Made by a program: the position numbers and the translations under genes. A DNA stretch of 64,000 bases from NCBI RefSeq assembly GCF_029227915.1, contig NC_079882.1, positions 32,914,001 to 32,978,000 of the forward strand, given 5' to 3'. The notes beneath the pieces are model-generated. The model made no database searches. It worked only from the letters and a program-made list of their open reading frames with translations, and was not told the DNA's origin. The stretch is from Hydractinia symbiolongicarpus (lineage: Eukaryota > Cnidaria > Hydrozoa > Anthoathecata > Hydractiniidae). Shown piece by piece: positions 22,711 through 34,100 of the stretch (the first letter of the stretch is position 1; the number at the start of each line of letters is the position of its first letter).

Positions 22711-24963
22711 AAAACATTTTTGAAAACTACAAGTCTCATGCGTTTTAGTGGTGAAAAAAAAATTTAAAAAATCGTTCGGGAAATGAGTTTACTCCCTGGG
22801 TACTTTCTTGGTATACATACGACTATACGGGCCAAGCCCCGGATTTACGGGAAAACGCGGGATTTCGTTTGCCGGCGATTAAACCTCTTTCATTAAGCGT
22901 CTCATCAAAAATGAAAACATTTTTGAAAACTACAAGTCTCATGCGTTTTAGTGGTGAAAAAATAATTTAAAAAATCGTTCGGGAAATGAGTTTACTCCCT
23001 GGGTACTTTCTTTGTACACTTTTGACTATACGGGTCGAGTCCGGGATTTACGGGAAATCGCGGATTTTCGTTTGCCGGCGATTAAACTTCTTTTATTCAG
23101 CGTCCCATCAAATATGAAATTATTTTTGAAAACTACAAGTCTCATGCGTTTAGTGGTAAGAAAATAATATAAGAAATCGTTCGGGAAATGAGTTTACTCC
23201 CTGGGTACTTTCTTTGTATACTTTTGACTATACAGGCCAAGCCCGGGATTTACAGGAAATCGCGGGTTTTCGTTTGCCGGCGATTAAACTTCTTTTATTC
23301 AGCGTCTCATCAAAAATGAAAACATTTTTAAAAACTACAAGTCTTATGCGTTTTAGTGGTGAAAAAAATAATTTAAAAAATCGTTCTGGAAATGAGTTTA
23401 CTCCCTGGGTACTTTCTTTGTATACTTTTGACTATACGGGCCGAGTCCGGGATTTATGGAAATAGCATTTTTTCGTTTGCCGGCGATTAAACTGCTTTTA
23501 TTCAGCGTCTCATCAAAAATGAAAACATTTTTAAAAACTACAAGTCTTATGCGTTTTAGTGGTGAAAAAAATAATTTAAAAAATCGTTCTGGAAATGAGT
23601 TTACTCCCTGGGTACTTTCTTTGTATACTTTTGACTATACGGGCCGAGTCCGGGATTTATGGAAATAGCATTTTTTCGTTTGCCGGCGATTAAACTGCTT
23701 TTATTCAGCGTCTCATCAAAAATGAAAACATTTTTGAAAACTACAAGTCTCATGCGTTTTAGTGGTGAAAAAATAATTTAAAAAATCGTTCGGGAAATGA
23801 GTTTAGTCCCTGGGTACTTTCTTTGTATACTTTTGACTATACGGGCCAAGCCGGGATTTACGGGAAATCGCGGTTTTTCGTTTGCCGGCGATTAAACTTT
23901 TTTTATTCAGCGTCTCATCAAAAATGAAAACATTTTTAAAAACTGCAAGTCTTATGCGTTTTAGTGGTGAAAAAATGATTTAAAAAATCGTTCTGGAAAT
24001 GAGTTTACTCACAGGGTACTTTCTTTGTATACATTCGACTATACGGGCCAAGCCGGGATTTACGGGAAATCGCGGGTTTTTGTTTGCCGTCGATTAAACT
24101 TCTTTTATTCAGCGTCTCATCAAAAATGAAAACATTTTTGAAAACTACAAGTCTCATGCGTTTTAGTGGTGAAAAAATAATTTAAAAAATCGTTCGGGAA
24201 ATGAGTTTAGTCCCTGGGTACTTTCTTTGTATACTTTTGACTATACGGGCCAAGCCGGGATTTACGGGAAATCGCGGTTTTTCGTTTGCCGGCGATTAAA
24301 CTTTTTTTATTCAGCGTCTCATCAAAAATGAAAACATTTTTAAAAACTGCAAGTCTTATGCGTTTTAGTGGTGAAAAAATGATTTAAAAAATCGTTCTGG
24401 AAATGAGTTTACTCACAGGGTACTTTCTTTGTATACATTCGACTATACGGGCTAAGCCCGGGATTTACGGGAAATCTCGGGTTTTCGTTTTCCGGCGATT
24501 AAACCTCTTTCATTAAGTGTCTCATCAAAAATGAAAATATTTTTGAAAACTACAAGTCTCATGCGTTTTAGTGGTGAAAAAAAAATTTAAAAAATCGTTT
24601 GGAAAATGAGTTTACTCCCTGGGTACTTTCTTTGTATACATTCGACTATACGGGCCAAGCCCCGGATTTACGGGAAAACGCGGGATTTCATTTGCCGGCG
24701 ATTAAACCTCTTTCATTAAGCGTCTCATCAAAAATGAAAACATTTTTGAAAACTGCAAGTCTCATGCGTTTTTGTGGTGAAATATTGATTTAAAAAATCG
24801 TTCTGGAAATGAGTTTACTCACAGGGTACTTTCTTTGCATAGATTCGACTATACGGGCCAAGCCCGGGATTTACGGGAAATCGCGGGTTTTCGTTTTCCG
24901 GCGATTAAACCTCTGTCATTAAGCGTCTCATCAAAAATGAAAACATTTTTGAAAACTACAAGT
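22690..24963 (+). repeat. Block copied from 15.2-17.3 kb with one extra E monomer
   Basis: Partner of 15,205-17,275. Two successive E monomers carrying TTATGGAAATAGCATTTT (near 23.46 and 23.66 kb) stand where the other copy has one, giving an extra 203 bp. Both carry the preceding extra-A GAAAAAAATAATTT form, so the extra unit looks like local slippage or one-monomer unequal exchange. Confidence 0.8.
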
Positions 24964-25137
24964 CTCATGCGTTTAGTGGTAAGAAAATAATATAAGAAAT
25001 CGTTCGGGAAATGAGTTTACTCCCTGGGTACTTTCTTTGTATACTTTTGACTATACGGGCCAAGCCCGGGATTTACGGGAAATCGCGGATTTTCGTTTGC
25101 CGGCGATTAAACTTCTTTTATTCAGCGTCCCATCAAA

Positions 25138-27158
25138 TATGAAATTTTTTTTGAAAACTACAAGTCTCATGCGTTTAGTGGTAAGAAAATAATATAAGAA
25201 ATCGTTCGGGAAATGAGTTTACTCCCTGGGTACTTTCTTTGTATACTTTTGACTATACGGGCTAAGCCCGGGATTTACGGGAAATCGCGGGTTTTCGTTT
25301 GCCGGCGATTAAACTTCTTTTATTCAGCGTCTCATCAAAAATGAAAACATTTTTAAAAACTACAAGTCTTATGCGTTTTAGTGGTGAAAAAATAATTTAA
25401 AAAATCGTTCGGGAAATGAGTTTAGTCCCTGGGTACTTTCTTTGTATACTTTTGACTATACGGGCCAAGCCGGGATTTACGGGAAATCGCGGTTTTTCGT
25501 TTGCCGGCGATTAAACTTCTTTTATTCAGCGTCTCATCAAAAATGAAAACATTTTTAAAGCTACAAGTCTTATGCCTTTTAGTGGTGAAAAAATGATTTA
25601 AAAAATCGTTCTGGAAATGAGTTTACTCACAGGGTACTTTCTTTGTATACATTCGACTATACGGGCTAAGCCCGGGATTTACGGGAAATCTTGGGTTTTC
25701 GTTTTCCGGCGATTAAACCTCTTTCATTAAGTGTCTCATCAAAAATGAAAACATTTTTGAAAACTACAAGTCTCATGCGTTTTAGTGGTGAAAAAAAAAT
25801 TTAAAAAATCGTTCGGGAAATGAGTTTACTCCCTGGGTACTTTCTTTGTATACATTCGACTATACGGGCCAAGCCCCGGATTTACGGGAAAACGCGGGAT
25901 TTCATTTGCCGGCGATTAAACCTCTTTCATTAAGCGTCTCATCAAAAATGAAAACATTTTTGAAAACTGCAAGTCTCATGCGTTTTAGTGTTGAAAAAAT
26001 AATTTAAAAAATCATTCGGGAAATGAGTTTACTTCCTGGGTACTTTCTTTGTATACTTTTGACTAGACGGGCCAAGCCGGGATTTACGGGAAATCGCGGA
26101 TTTTCGTTTCCGGCGATTAAACTTCTTTTATTCAGCGTCCCATCAAAAATGAAAACATTTTTGAAAACTACAAGTCTCATGCGTTTTAGTGGTGAAAAAA
26201 TAATTTAAAAAATCGTTCGGGAAATGAGTTTACTCACTGGGTACTTTCTTTGTATACTTTTGACTATACGGGCCGAGTCCGGGATTTACGGGAAATCGCG
26301 GATTTTCGTTTGCCGGCGATTAAACTTCTCTTATTCAGCGTCCCATCAAATATGAAAATTTTTTTGAAAACTACAAGTCTCATGCGTTTAGTGGTAAAAA
26401 AGTAATATAAAAAATCGTTCGGGAAATGAGTTTACTCCCTGGGTACTTTCTTTGTATACTTTTGGCTATACGGGCCAAGCCCGGGATTTACGGGAAATCG
26501 CGGGTTTTCGTTTGCCGGCGATTAAACTTCTTTTTTCAGCGTCTCATCAAAAATGAAAACATTTTAAAAACTACAAGTCTTATGCGTTTTAGTGGTGAAA
26601 AAATAATTTAAAAAATCGTTCTGGAAATGAGTTTACTCCCTGGGTACTTTCTTGGTATACATACGACTATACGGGCCAAGCCCCGGATTTACCGGAAAAC
26701 GCGGGATTTCGTTTGCCGGCGATTAAACCTCTTTCATTAAGCGTCTCATCAAAAATGAAAACATTTTTGAAAACTACAAGTCTCATGCGTTTTAGTGGTG
26801 AAAAAATAATTTAAAAAATCGTTCGGGAAATGAGTTTACTCCCTGGGTACTTTCTTTGTATACTTTTGACTATACGGGTCGAGTCCGGGATTTACGGGAA
26901 ATCGCGGATTTTCGTTTGCCGGCGATTAAACTTTTTTTATTCAGCGTCCCATCAAATATGAAATTATTTTTGAAAACTACAAGTCTCATGCGTTTAGTGG
27001 TAAGAAAATAATATAAGAAATCGTTCGGGAAATGAGTTTACTCCCTGGGTACTTTCTTTGTATACTTTTGACTATACGGGCCAAGCCCGGGATTTACAGG
27101 AAATCGCGGGTTTTCGTTTGCCGGCGATTAAACTTCTTTTATTCAGCGTCTCATCAAA
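25138..27158 (+). repeat. 2,021 bp ten-monomer tandem duplication, copy 1
   Basis: Followed directly by 27,159-29,179. All private markers that I checked recur at exactly +2,021: AAAGCTACAAG with ATGCCTTTTAG, AAATCTTGGG, GTGTTGAAAAAAT, GACTAGACGG, ACTCACTGGG, TTTACCGGAAAAC (26,691 and 28,712) and AAACTTTTTTTATTC. I saw no difference between the copies, which makes this one of the youngest events in the window. Confidence 0.88.
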
Positions 27159-29179
27159 TATGAAATTTTTTTTGAAAACTACAAGTCTCATGCGTTTAGT
27201 GGTAAGAAAATAATATAAGAAATCGTTCGGGAAATGAGTTTACTCCCTGGGTACTTTCTTTGTATACTTTTGACTATACGGGCTAAGCCCGGGATTTACG
27301 GGAAATCGCGGGTTTTCGTTTGCCGGCGATTAAACTTCTTTTATTCAGCGTCTCATCAAAAATGAAAACATTTTTAAAAACTACAAGTCTTATGCGTTTT
27401 AGTGGTGAAAAAATAATTTAAAAAATCGTTCGGGAAATGAGTTTAGTCCCTGGGTACTTTCTTTGTATACTTTTGACTATACGGGCCAAGCCGGGATTTA
27501 CGGGAAATCGCGGTTTTTCGTTTGCCGGCGATTAAACTTCTTTTATTCAGCGTCTCATCAAAAATGAAAACATTTTTAAAGCTACAAGTCTTATGCCTTT
27601 TAGTGGTGAAAAAATGATTTAAAAAATCGTTCTGGAAATGAGTTTACTCACAGGGTACTTTCTTTGTATACATTCGACTATACGGGCTAAGCCCGGGATT
27701 TACGGGAAATCTTGGGTTTTCGTTTTCCGGCGATTAAACCTCTTTCATTAAGTGTCTCATCAAAAATGAAAACATTTTTGAAAACTACAAGTCTCATGCG
27801 TTTTAGTGGTGAAAAAAAAATTTAAAAAATCGTTCGGGAAATGAGTTTACTCCCTGGGTACTTTCTTTGTATACATTCGACTATACGGGCCAAGCCCCGG
27901 ATTTACGGGAAAACGCGGGATTTCATTTGCCGGCGATTAAACCTCTTTCATTAAGCGTCTCATCAAAAATGAAAACATTTTTGAAAACTGCAAGTCTCAT
28001 GCGTTTTAGTGTTGAAAAAATAATTTAAAAAATCATTCGGGAAATGAGTTTACTTCCTGGGTACTTTCTTTGTATACTTTTGACTAGACGGGCCAAGCCG
28101 GGATTTACGGGAAATCGCGGATTTTCGTTTCCGGCGATTAAACTTCTTTTATTCAGCGTCCCATCAAAAATGAAAACATTTTTGAAAACTACAAGTCTCA
28201 TGCGTTTTAGTGGTGAAAAAATAATTTAAAAAATCGTTCGGGAAATGAGTTTACTCACTGGGTACTTTCTTTGTATACTTTTGACTATACGGGCCGAGTC
28301 CGGGATTTACGGGAAATCGCGGATTTTCGTTTGCCGGCGATTAAACTTCTCTTATTCAGCGTCCCATCAAATATGAAAATTTTTTTGAAAACTACAAGTC
28401 TCATGCGTTTAGTGGTAAAAAAGTAATATAAAAAATCGTTCGGGAAATGAGTTTACTCCCTGGGTACTTTCTTTGTATACTTTTGGCTATACGGGCCAAG
28501 CCCGGGATTTACGGGAAATCGCGGGTTTTCGTTTGCCGGCGATTAAACTTCTTTTTTCAGCGTCTCATCAAAAATGAAAACATTTTAAAAACTACAAGTC
28601 TTATGCGTTTTAGTGGTGAAAAAATAATTTAAAAAATCGTTCTGGAAATGAGTTTACTCCCTGGGTACTTTCTTGGTATACATACGACTATACGGGCCAA
28701 GCCCCGGATTTACCGGAAAACGCGGGATTTCGTTTGCCGGCGATTAAACCTCTTTCATTAAGCGTCTCATCAAAAATGAAAACATTTTTGAAAACTACAA
28801 GTCTCATGCGTTTTAGTGGTGAAAAAATAATTTAAAAAATCGTTCGGGAAATGAGTTTACTCCCTGGGTACTTTCTTTGTATACTTTTGACTATACGGGT
28901 CGAGTCCGGGATTTACGGGAAATCGCGGATTTTCGTTTGCCGGCGATTAAACTTTTTTTATTCAGCGTCCCATCAAATATGAAATTATTTTTGAAAACTA
29001 CAAGTCTCATGCGTTTAGTGGTAAGAAAATAATATAAGAAATCGTTCGGGAAATGAGTTTACTCCCTGGGTACTTTCTTTGTATACTTTTGACTATACGG
29101 GCCAAGCCCGGGATTTACAGGAAATCGCGGGTTTTCGTTTGCCGGCGATTAAACTTCTTTTATTCAGCGTCTCATCAAA
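27159..29179 (+). repeat. 2,021 bp ten-monomer tandem duplication, copy 2
   Basis: Begins inside a hybrid monomer at 27,151-27,175 that joins the CGTCTCATCAAA of variant A to the TATGAAATTTT of variant C. This is the junction expected when unequal crossover in register pairs an A with a C monomer inside shared CATCAAA. The identity ends at 29,180, where A-type sequence continues. Confidence 0.88.
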
Positions 29180-31100
29180 AATGAAAACATTTTTAAAAAC
29201 TACAAGTCTTATGCGTTTTAGTGGTGAAAAAATAATTTAAAAAATCGTTCTGGAAATGAGTTTACTCCCTGGGTACTTTCTTTGTATACTTTTGACTATA
29301 CGGGCCGAGTCCGGGATTTATGGAAATAGCATTTTTTCGTTTGCCGGCGATTAAACTGCTTTTATTCAGCGTCTCATCAAAAATGAAAACATTTTTGAAA
29401 ACTACAAGTCTCATGCGTTTTAGTGGTGAAAAAATAATTTAAAAAATCGTTCTGGAAATGAGTTTACTCCCTGGGTACTTTCTTGGTATACATACGACTA
29501 TACGGGCCAAGCCCCGGATTTACGGGAAAACGCGGGATTTCGTTTGCCGGCGATTAAACCTCTTTCATTAAGCGTCTCATCAAAAATGAAAACATTTTTG
29601 AAAACTACAAGTCTCATGCGTTTTAGTGGTGAAAAAATAATTTAAAAAATCGTTCGGGAAATGAGTTTACTCCCTGGGTACTTTCTTTGTATACTTTTGA
29701 CTATACGGGTCGAGTCCGGGATTTACGGGAAATCGCGGATTTTCGTTTGCCGGCGATTAAACTTTTTTTATTCAGCGTCCCATCAAATATGAAATTATTT
29801 TTGAAAACTACAAGTCTCATGCGTTTAGTGGTAAGAAAATAATATAAGAAATCGTTCGGGAAATGAGTTTACTCCCTGGGTACTTTCTTTGTATACTTTT
29901 GACTATACGGGCCAAGCCCGGGATTTACAGGAAATCGCGGGTTTTCGTTTGCCGGCGATTAAACTTCTTTTATTCAGCGTCTCATCAAAAATGAAAACAT
30001 TTTTAAAAACTACAAGTCTTATGCGTTTTAGTGGTGAAAAAATAATTTAAAAAATCGTTCTGGAAATGAGTTTACTCCCTGGGTACTTTCTTTGTATACT
30101 TTTGACTATACGGGCCGAGTCCGGGATTTATGGAAATAGCATTTTTTCGTTTGCCGGCGATTAAACTGCTTTTATTCAGCGTCTCATCAAAAATGAAAAC
30201 ATTTTTGAAAACTACAAGTCTCATGCGTTTTAGTGGTGAAAAAATAATTTAAAAAATCGTTCTGGAAATGAGTTTACTCCCTGGGTACTTTCTTGGTATA
30301 CATACGACTATACGGGCCAAGCCCCGGATTTACGGGAAAACGCGGGATTTCGTTTGCCGGCGATTAAACCTCTTTCATTAAGCGTCTCATCAAAAATGAA
30401 AACATTTTTGAAAACTACAAGTCTCATGCGTTTTAGTGGTGAAAAAATAATTTAAAAAATCGTTCGGGAAATGAGTTTACTCCCTGGGTACTTTCTTTGT
30501 ATACTTTTGACTATACGGGTCGAGTCCGGGATTTACGGGAAATCGCGGATTTTCGTTTGCCGGCGATTAAACTTCTTTTATTCAGCGTCCCATCAAATAT
30601 GAAATCATTTTTGAAAACTGCAAGTCTCATGCGTTTAGTGGTAAGAAAATAATATAAGAAATCGTTCGGGAAATGAGTTTACTCCCTGGGTACTTTCTTT
30701 GTATACTTTTGACTATACGGGCCAAGCCCGGGATTTACAGGAAATCGCGGGTTTTCGTTTGCTGGCGATTAAACTTCTTTTATTCAGCGTCTCATCAAAA
30801 ATAAAAACATTTTTAAAAACTACAAGTCTTATGCGTTTTAGTGGTGAAAAAATAATTTAGAAAATCGTTCTGGAAATGAGTTTACTCCCTGGGTACTTTC
30901 TTTGTATACTTTTGACTATACGGGCCGAGTCCGGGATTTATGGAAATAGCATTTTTTCGTTTGCCGGCGATTAAACTGCTGTTATTCAGCGTCTCATCAA
31001 AAATGAAAACATTTTTGAAAACTACAAGTCTCATGCGTTTTAGTGGTGAAAAAATAACTTAAAAAATCGTTCGGGAAATGAGTTTAGTCCCTGGGTACTT
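28671..31100 (+). repeat. 810 bp four-monomer repeat, three tandem units
   Basis: The TCTTGGTATACATACG marker stands at 28,671, 29,481 and 30,291, exactly 810 bp apart, each followed by GGGTCGAGTCC, the C monomer and the E monomer in the same order. Units 1 and 2 share AAACTTTTTTTATTC. Unit 3 has AAACTTCTTTTATTC, GAAATCATTTTTG and AAAATAAAAACATT and is closer to 17.95-18.76 kb, so it belongs to the segmental block. Confidence 0.85.
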
Positions 31101-34100
31101 TCTTTGTATACTTTTGACTATACGGGCCAAGCCGGGATTTACGGGAAATCGCGGTTTTTCGTTTGCCGGCGATTAAACCTTTTTTATTCAGCGTCTCATC
31201 AAAAATGAAAACATTTTTAAAAACTGCAAGTCTTATGCGTTTTAGTGGTGAAAAAATGATTTAAAAAATCGTTCTGGAAATGAGTTTACTCCCTGGGTAC
31301 TTTTTTTGTATACTTTTGACTATACGGGCCAAGCCGGGATTTACGGGAAATCGCGGATTTTCGTTTCCGGCGATTAAACTTCTTTTATTCAGCGTCCCAT
31401 CAAAAATGAAAACATTTTTGAAAACTACAAGTCTCATGCGTTTTAGTGGTGAAAAAATAATTTAAAAAATCGTTCGGGAAATGAGTTTACTCCCTGGGTA
31501 CTTTCTTTGTATACTTTTGACTATACGGGCCGAGTCCGGGATTTACGGGAAATCGCGGATTTTCGTTTGCCGGCGATTAAACTTCTCTTATTCAGCGTCC
31601 CATCAAATATGAAAATTTTTTTGAAAACTACAAGTCTCATGCGTTTAGTGGTAAAAAAGTAATATAAAAAATCGTTCGGGAAATGAGTTTACTCCCTGGG
31701 TACTTTCTTTGTATACTTTTGGCTATACGGGCCAAGCCCGGGATTTACGGGAAATCGCGGGTTTTCGTTTGCCGGCGATTAAACTTCTTTTTTCAGCGTC
31801 TCATCAAAAATGAAAACATTTTAAAAACTACAAGTCTTATGCGTTTTAGTGGTGAAAAAATAATTTAAAAAATCGTTCTGGAAATGAGTTTACTCCCTGG
31901 GTACTTTCTTGGTATACATACGACTATACGGGCCAAGCCCCGGATTTACGGGAAAACGCGGGATTTCGTTTGCCGGCGATTAAACCTCTTTCATTAAGCG
32001 TCTCATCAAAAATGAAAACATTTTTGAAAACTACAAGTCTCATGCGTTTTAGTGGTGAAAAAATAATTTAAAAAATCGTTCGGGAAATGAGTTTACTCCC
32101 TGGGTACTTTCTTTGTATACTTTTGACTATACGGGTCGAGTCCGGGATTTACGGGAAATCGCGGATTTTCGTTTGCCGGCGATTAAACTTCTTTTATTCA
32201 GCGTCCCATCAAATATGAAATTATTTTTGAAAACTACAAGTCTCATGCGTTTAGTGGTAAGAAAATAATATAAGAAATCGTTCGGGAAATGAGTTTACTC
32301 CCTGGGTACTTTCTTTGTATACTTTTGACTATACGGGCCAAGCCCGGGATTTACAGGAAATCGCGGGTTTTCGTTTGCCGGCGATTAAACTTCTTTTATC
32401 CAGCGTCTCATCAAAAATGAAAACATTTTTAAAAACTACAAGTCTTATGCGTTTTAGTGGTGAAAAAATAATTTAAAAAATCGTTCTGGAAATGAGTTTA
32501 CTCCCTGGGTACTTTCTTGGTATACATACGACTATACGGGCCAAGCCCCGGATTTACGGGAAAACGCGGGATTTCGTTTGCCGGCGATTAAACCTCTTTC
32601 ATTAAGCGTCTCATCAAAAATGAAAACATTTTTGAAAACTACAAGTCTCATGCGTTTTAGTGGTGAAAAAATAATTTAAAAAATCGTTCGGGAAATGAGT
32701 TTACTCCCTGGGTACTTTCTTTGTATACTTTTGACTATACGGGTCGAGTCCGGGATTTACGGGAAATCGCGGATTTTCGTTTGCCGGCGATTAAACTTCT
32801 TTTATTCAGCGTCCCATCAAATATGAAATTATTTTTGAAAACTACAAGTCTCATGCGTTTAGTGGTAAGAAAATAATATAAGAAATCGTTCGGGAAATGA
32901 GTTTACTCCCTGGGTACTTTCTTTGTATACTTTTGACTATACGGGCCAAGCCCGGGATTTACAGGAAATCGCGGGTTTTCGTTTGCCGGCGATTAAACTT
33001 CTTTTATTCAGCGTCTCATCAAAAATGAAAACATTTTTAAAAACTACAAGTCTTATGCGTTTTAGTGGTGAAAAAATAATTTAAAAAATCGTTCTGGAAA
33101 TGAGTTTACTCCCTGGGTACTTTCTTTGTATACTTTTGACTATACGGGCCGAGTCCGGGATTTATGGAAATAGCATTTTTTCGTTTGCCGGCGATTAAAC
33201 TGCTTTTATTCAGCGTCTCATCAAAAATGAAAACATTTTTGAAAACTACAAGTCTCATGCGTTTTAGTGGTGAAAAAATAATTTAAAAATCGTTCTGGAA
33301 ATGAGTTTACTCCCTGGGTACTTTCTTTGTATACTTTTGACTATACGGGCCGAGTCCGGGATTTATGGAAATAGCATTTTTTCGTTTGCCGGCGATTAAA
33401 CTGCTTTTATTCAGCGTCTCATCAAAAATGAAAACATTTTTGAAAACTACAAGTCTCATGCGTTTTAGTGGTGAAAAAATAATTTAAAAATCGTTCGGGA
33501 AATGAGTTTAGTCCCTGGGTACTTTCTTTGTATACTTTTGACTATACGGGCCAAGCCGGGATTTACGGGAAATCGCGGTTTTTCGTTTGCCGGCGATTAA
33601 ACTTTTTTTATTCAGCGTCTCATCAAAAATGAAAACATTTTTAAAAACTGCAAGTCTTATGCGTTTTAGTGGTGAAAAAATGATTTAAAAAATCGTTCTG
33701 GAAATGAGTTTACTCACAGGGTACTTTCTTTGTATACATTCGACTATACGGGCTAAGCCCGGGATTTACGGGAAATCTCGGGTTTTCGTTTTCCGGCGAT
33801 TAAACCTCTTTCATTAAGTGTCTCATCAAAAATGAAAACATTTTTGAAAACTACAAGTCTCATGCGTTTTAGTGGTGAAAAAAAAATTTAAAAAATCGTT
33901 CGGAAAATGAGTTTACTCCCTGGGTACTTTCTTTGTATACATTCGACTACACGGGCCAAGCCCCGGATTTACGGGAAAACGCGGGATTTCATTTGCCGGC
34001 GATTAAACCTCTTTCACTAAGCGTCTCATCAAAAATGAAAACATTTTTGAAAACTGCAAGTCTCATGCGTTTTTGTGGTGAAATAATGATTTAAAAAATC

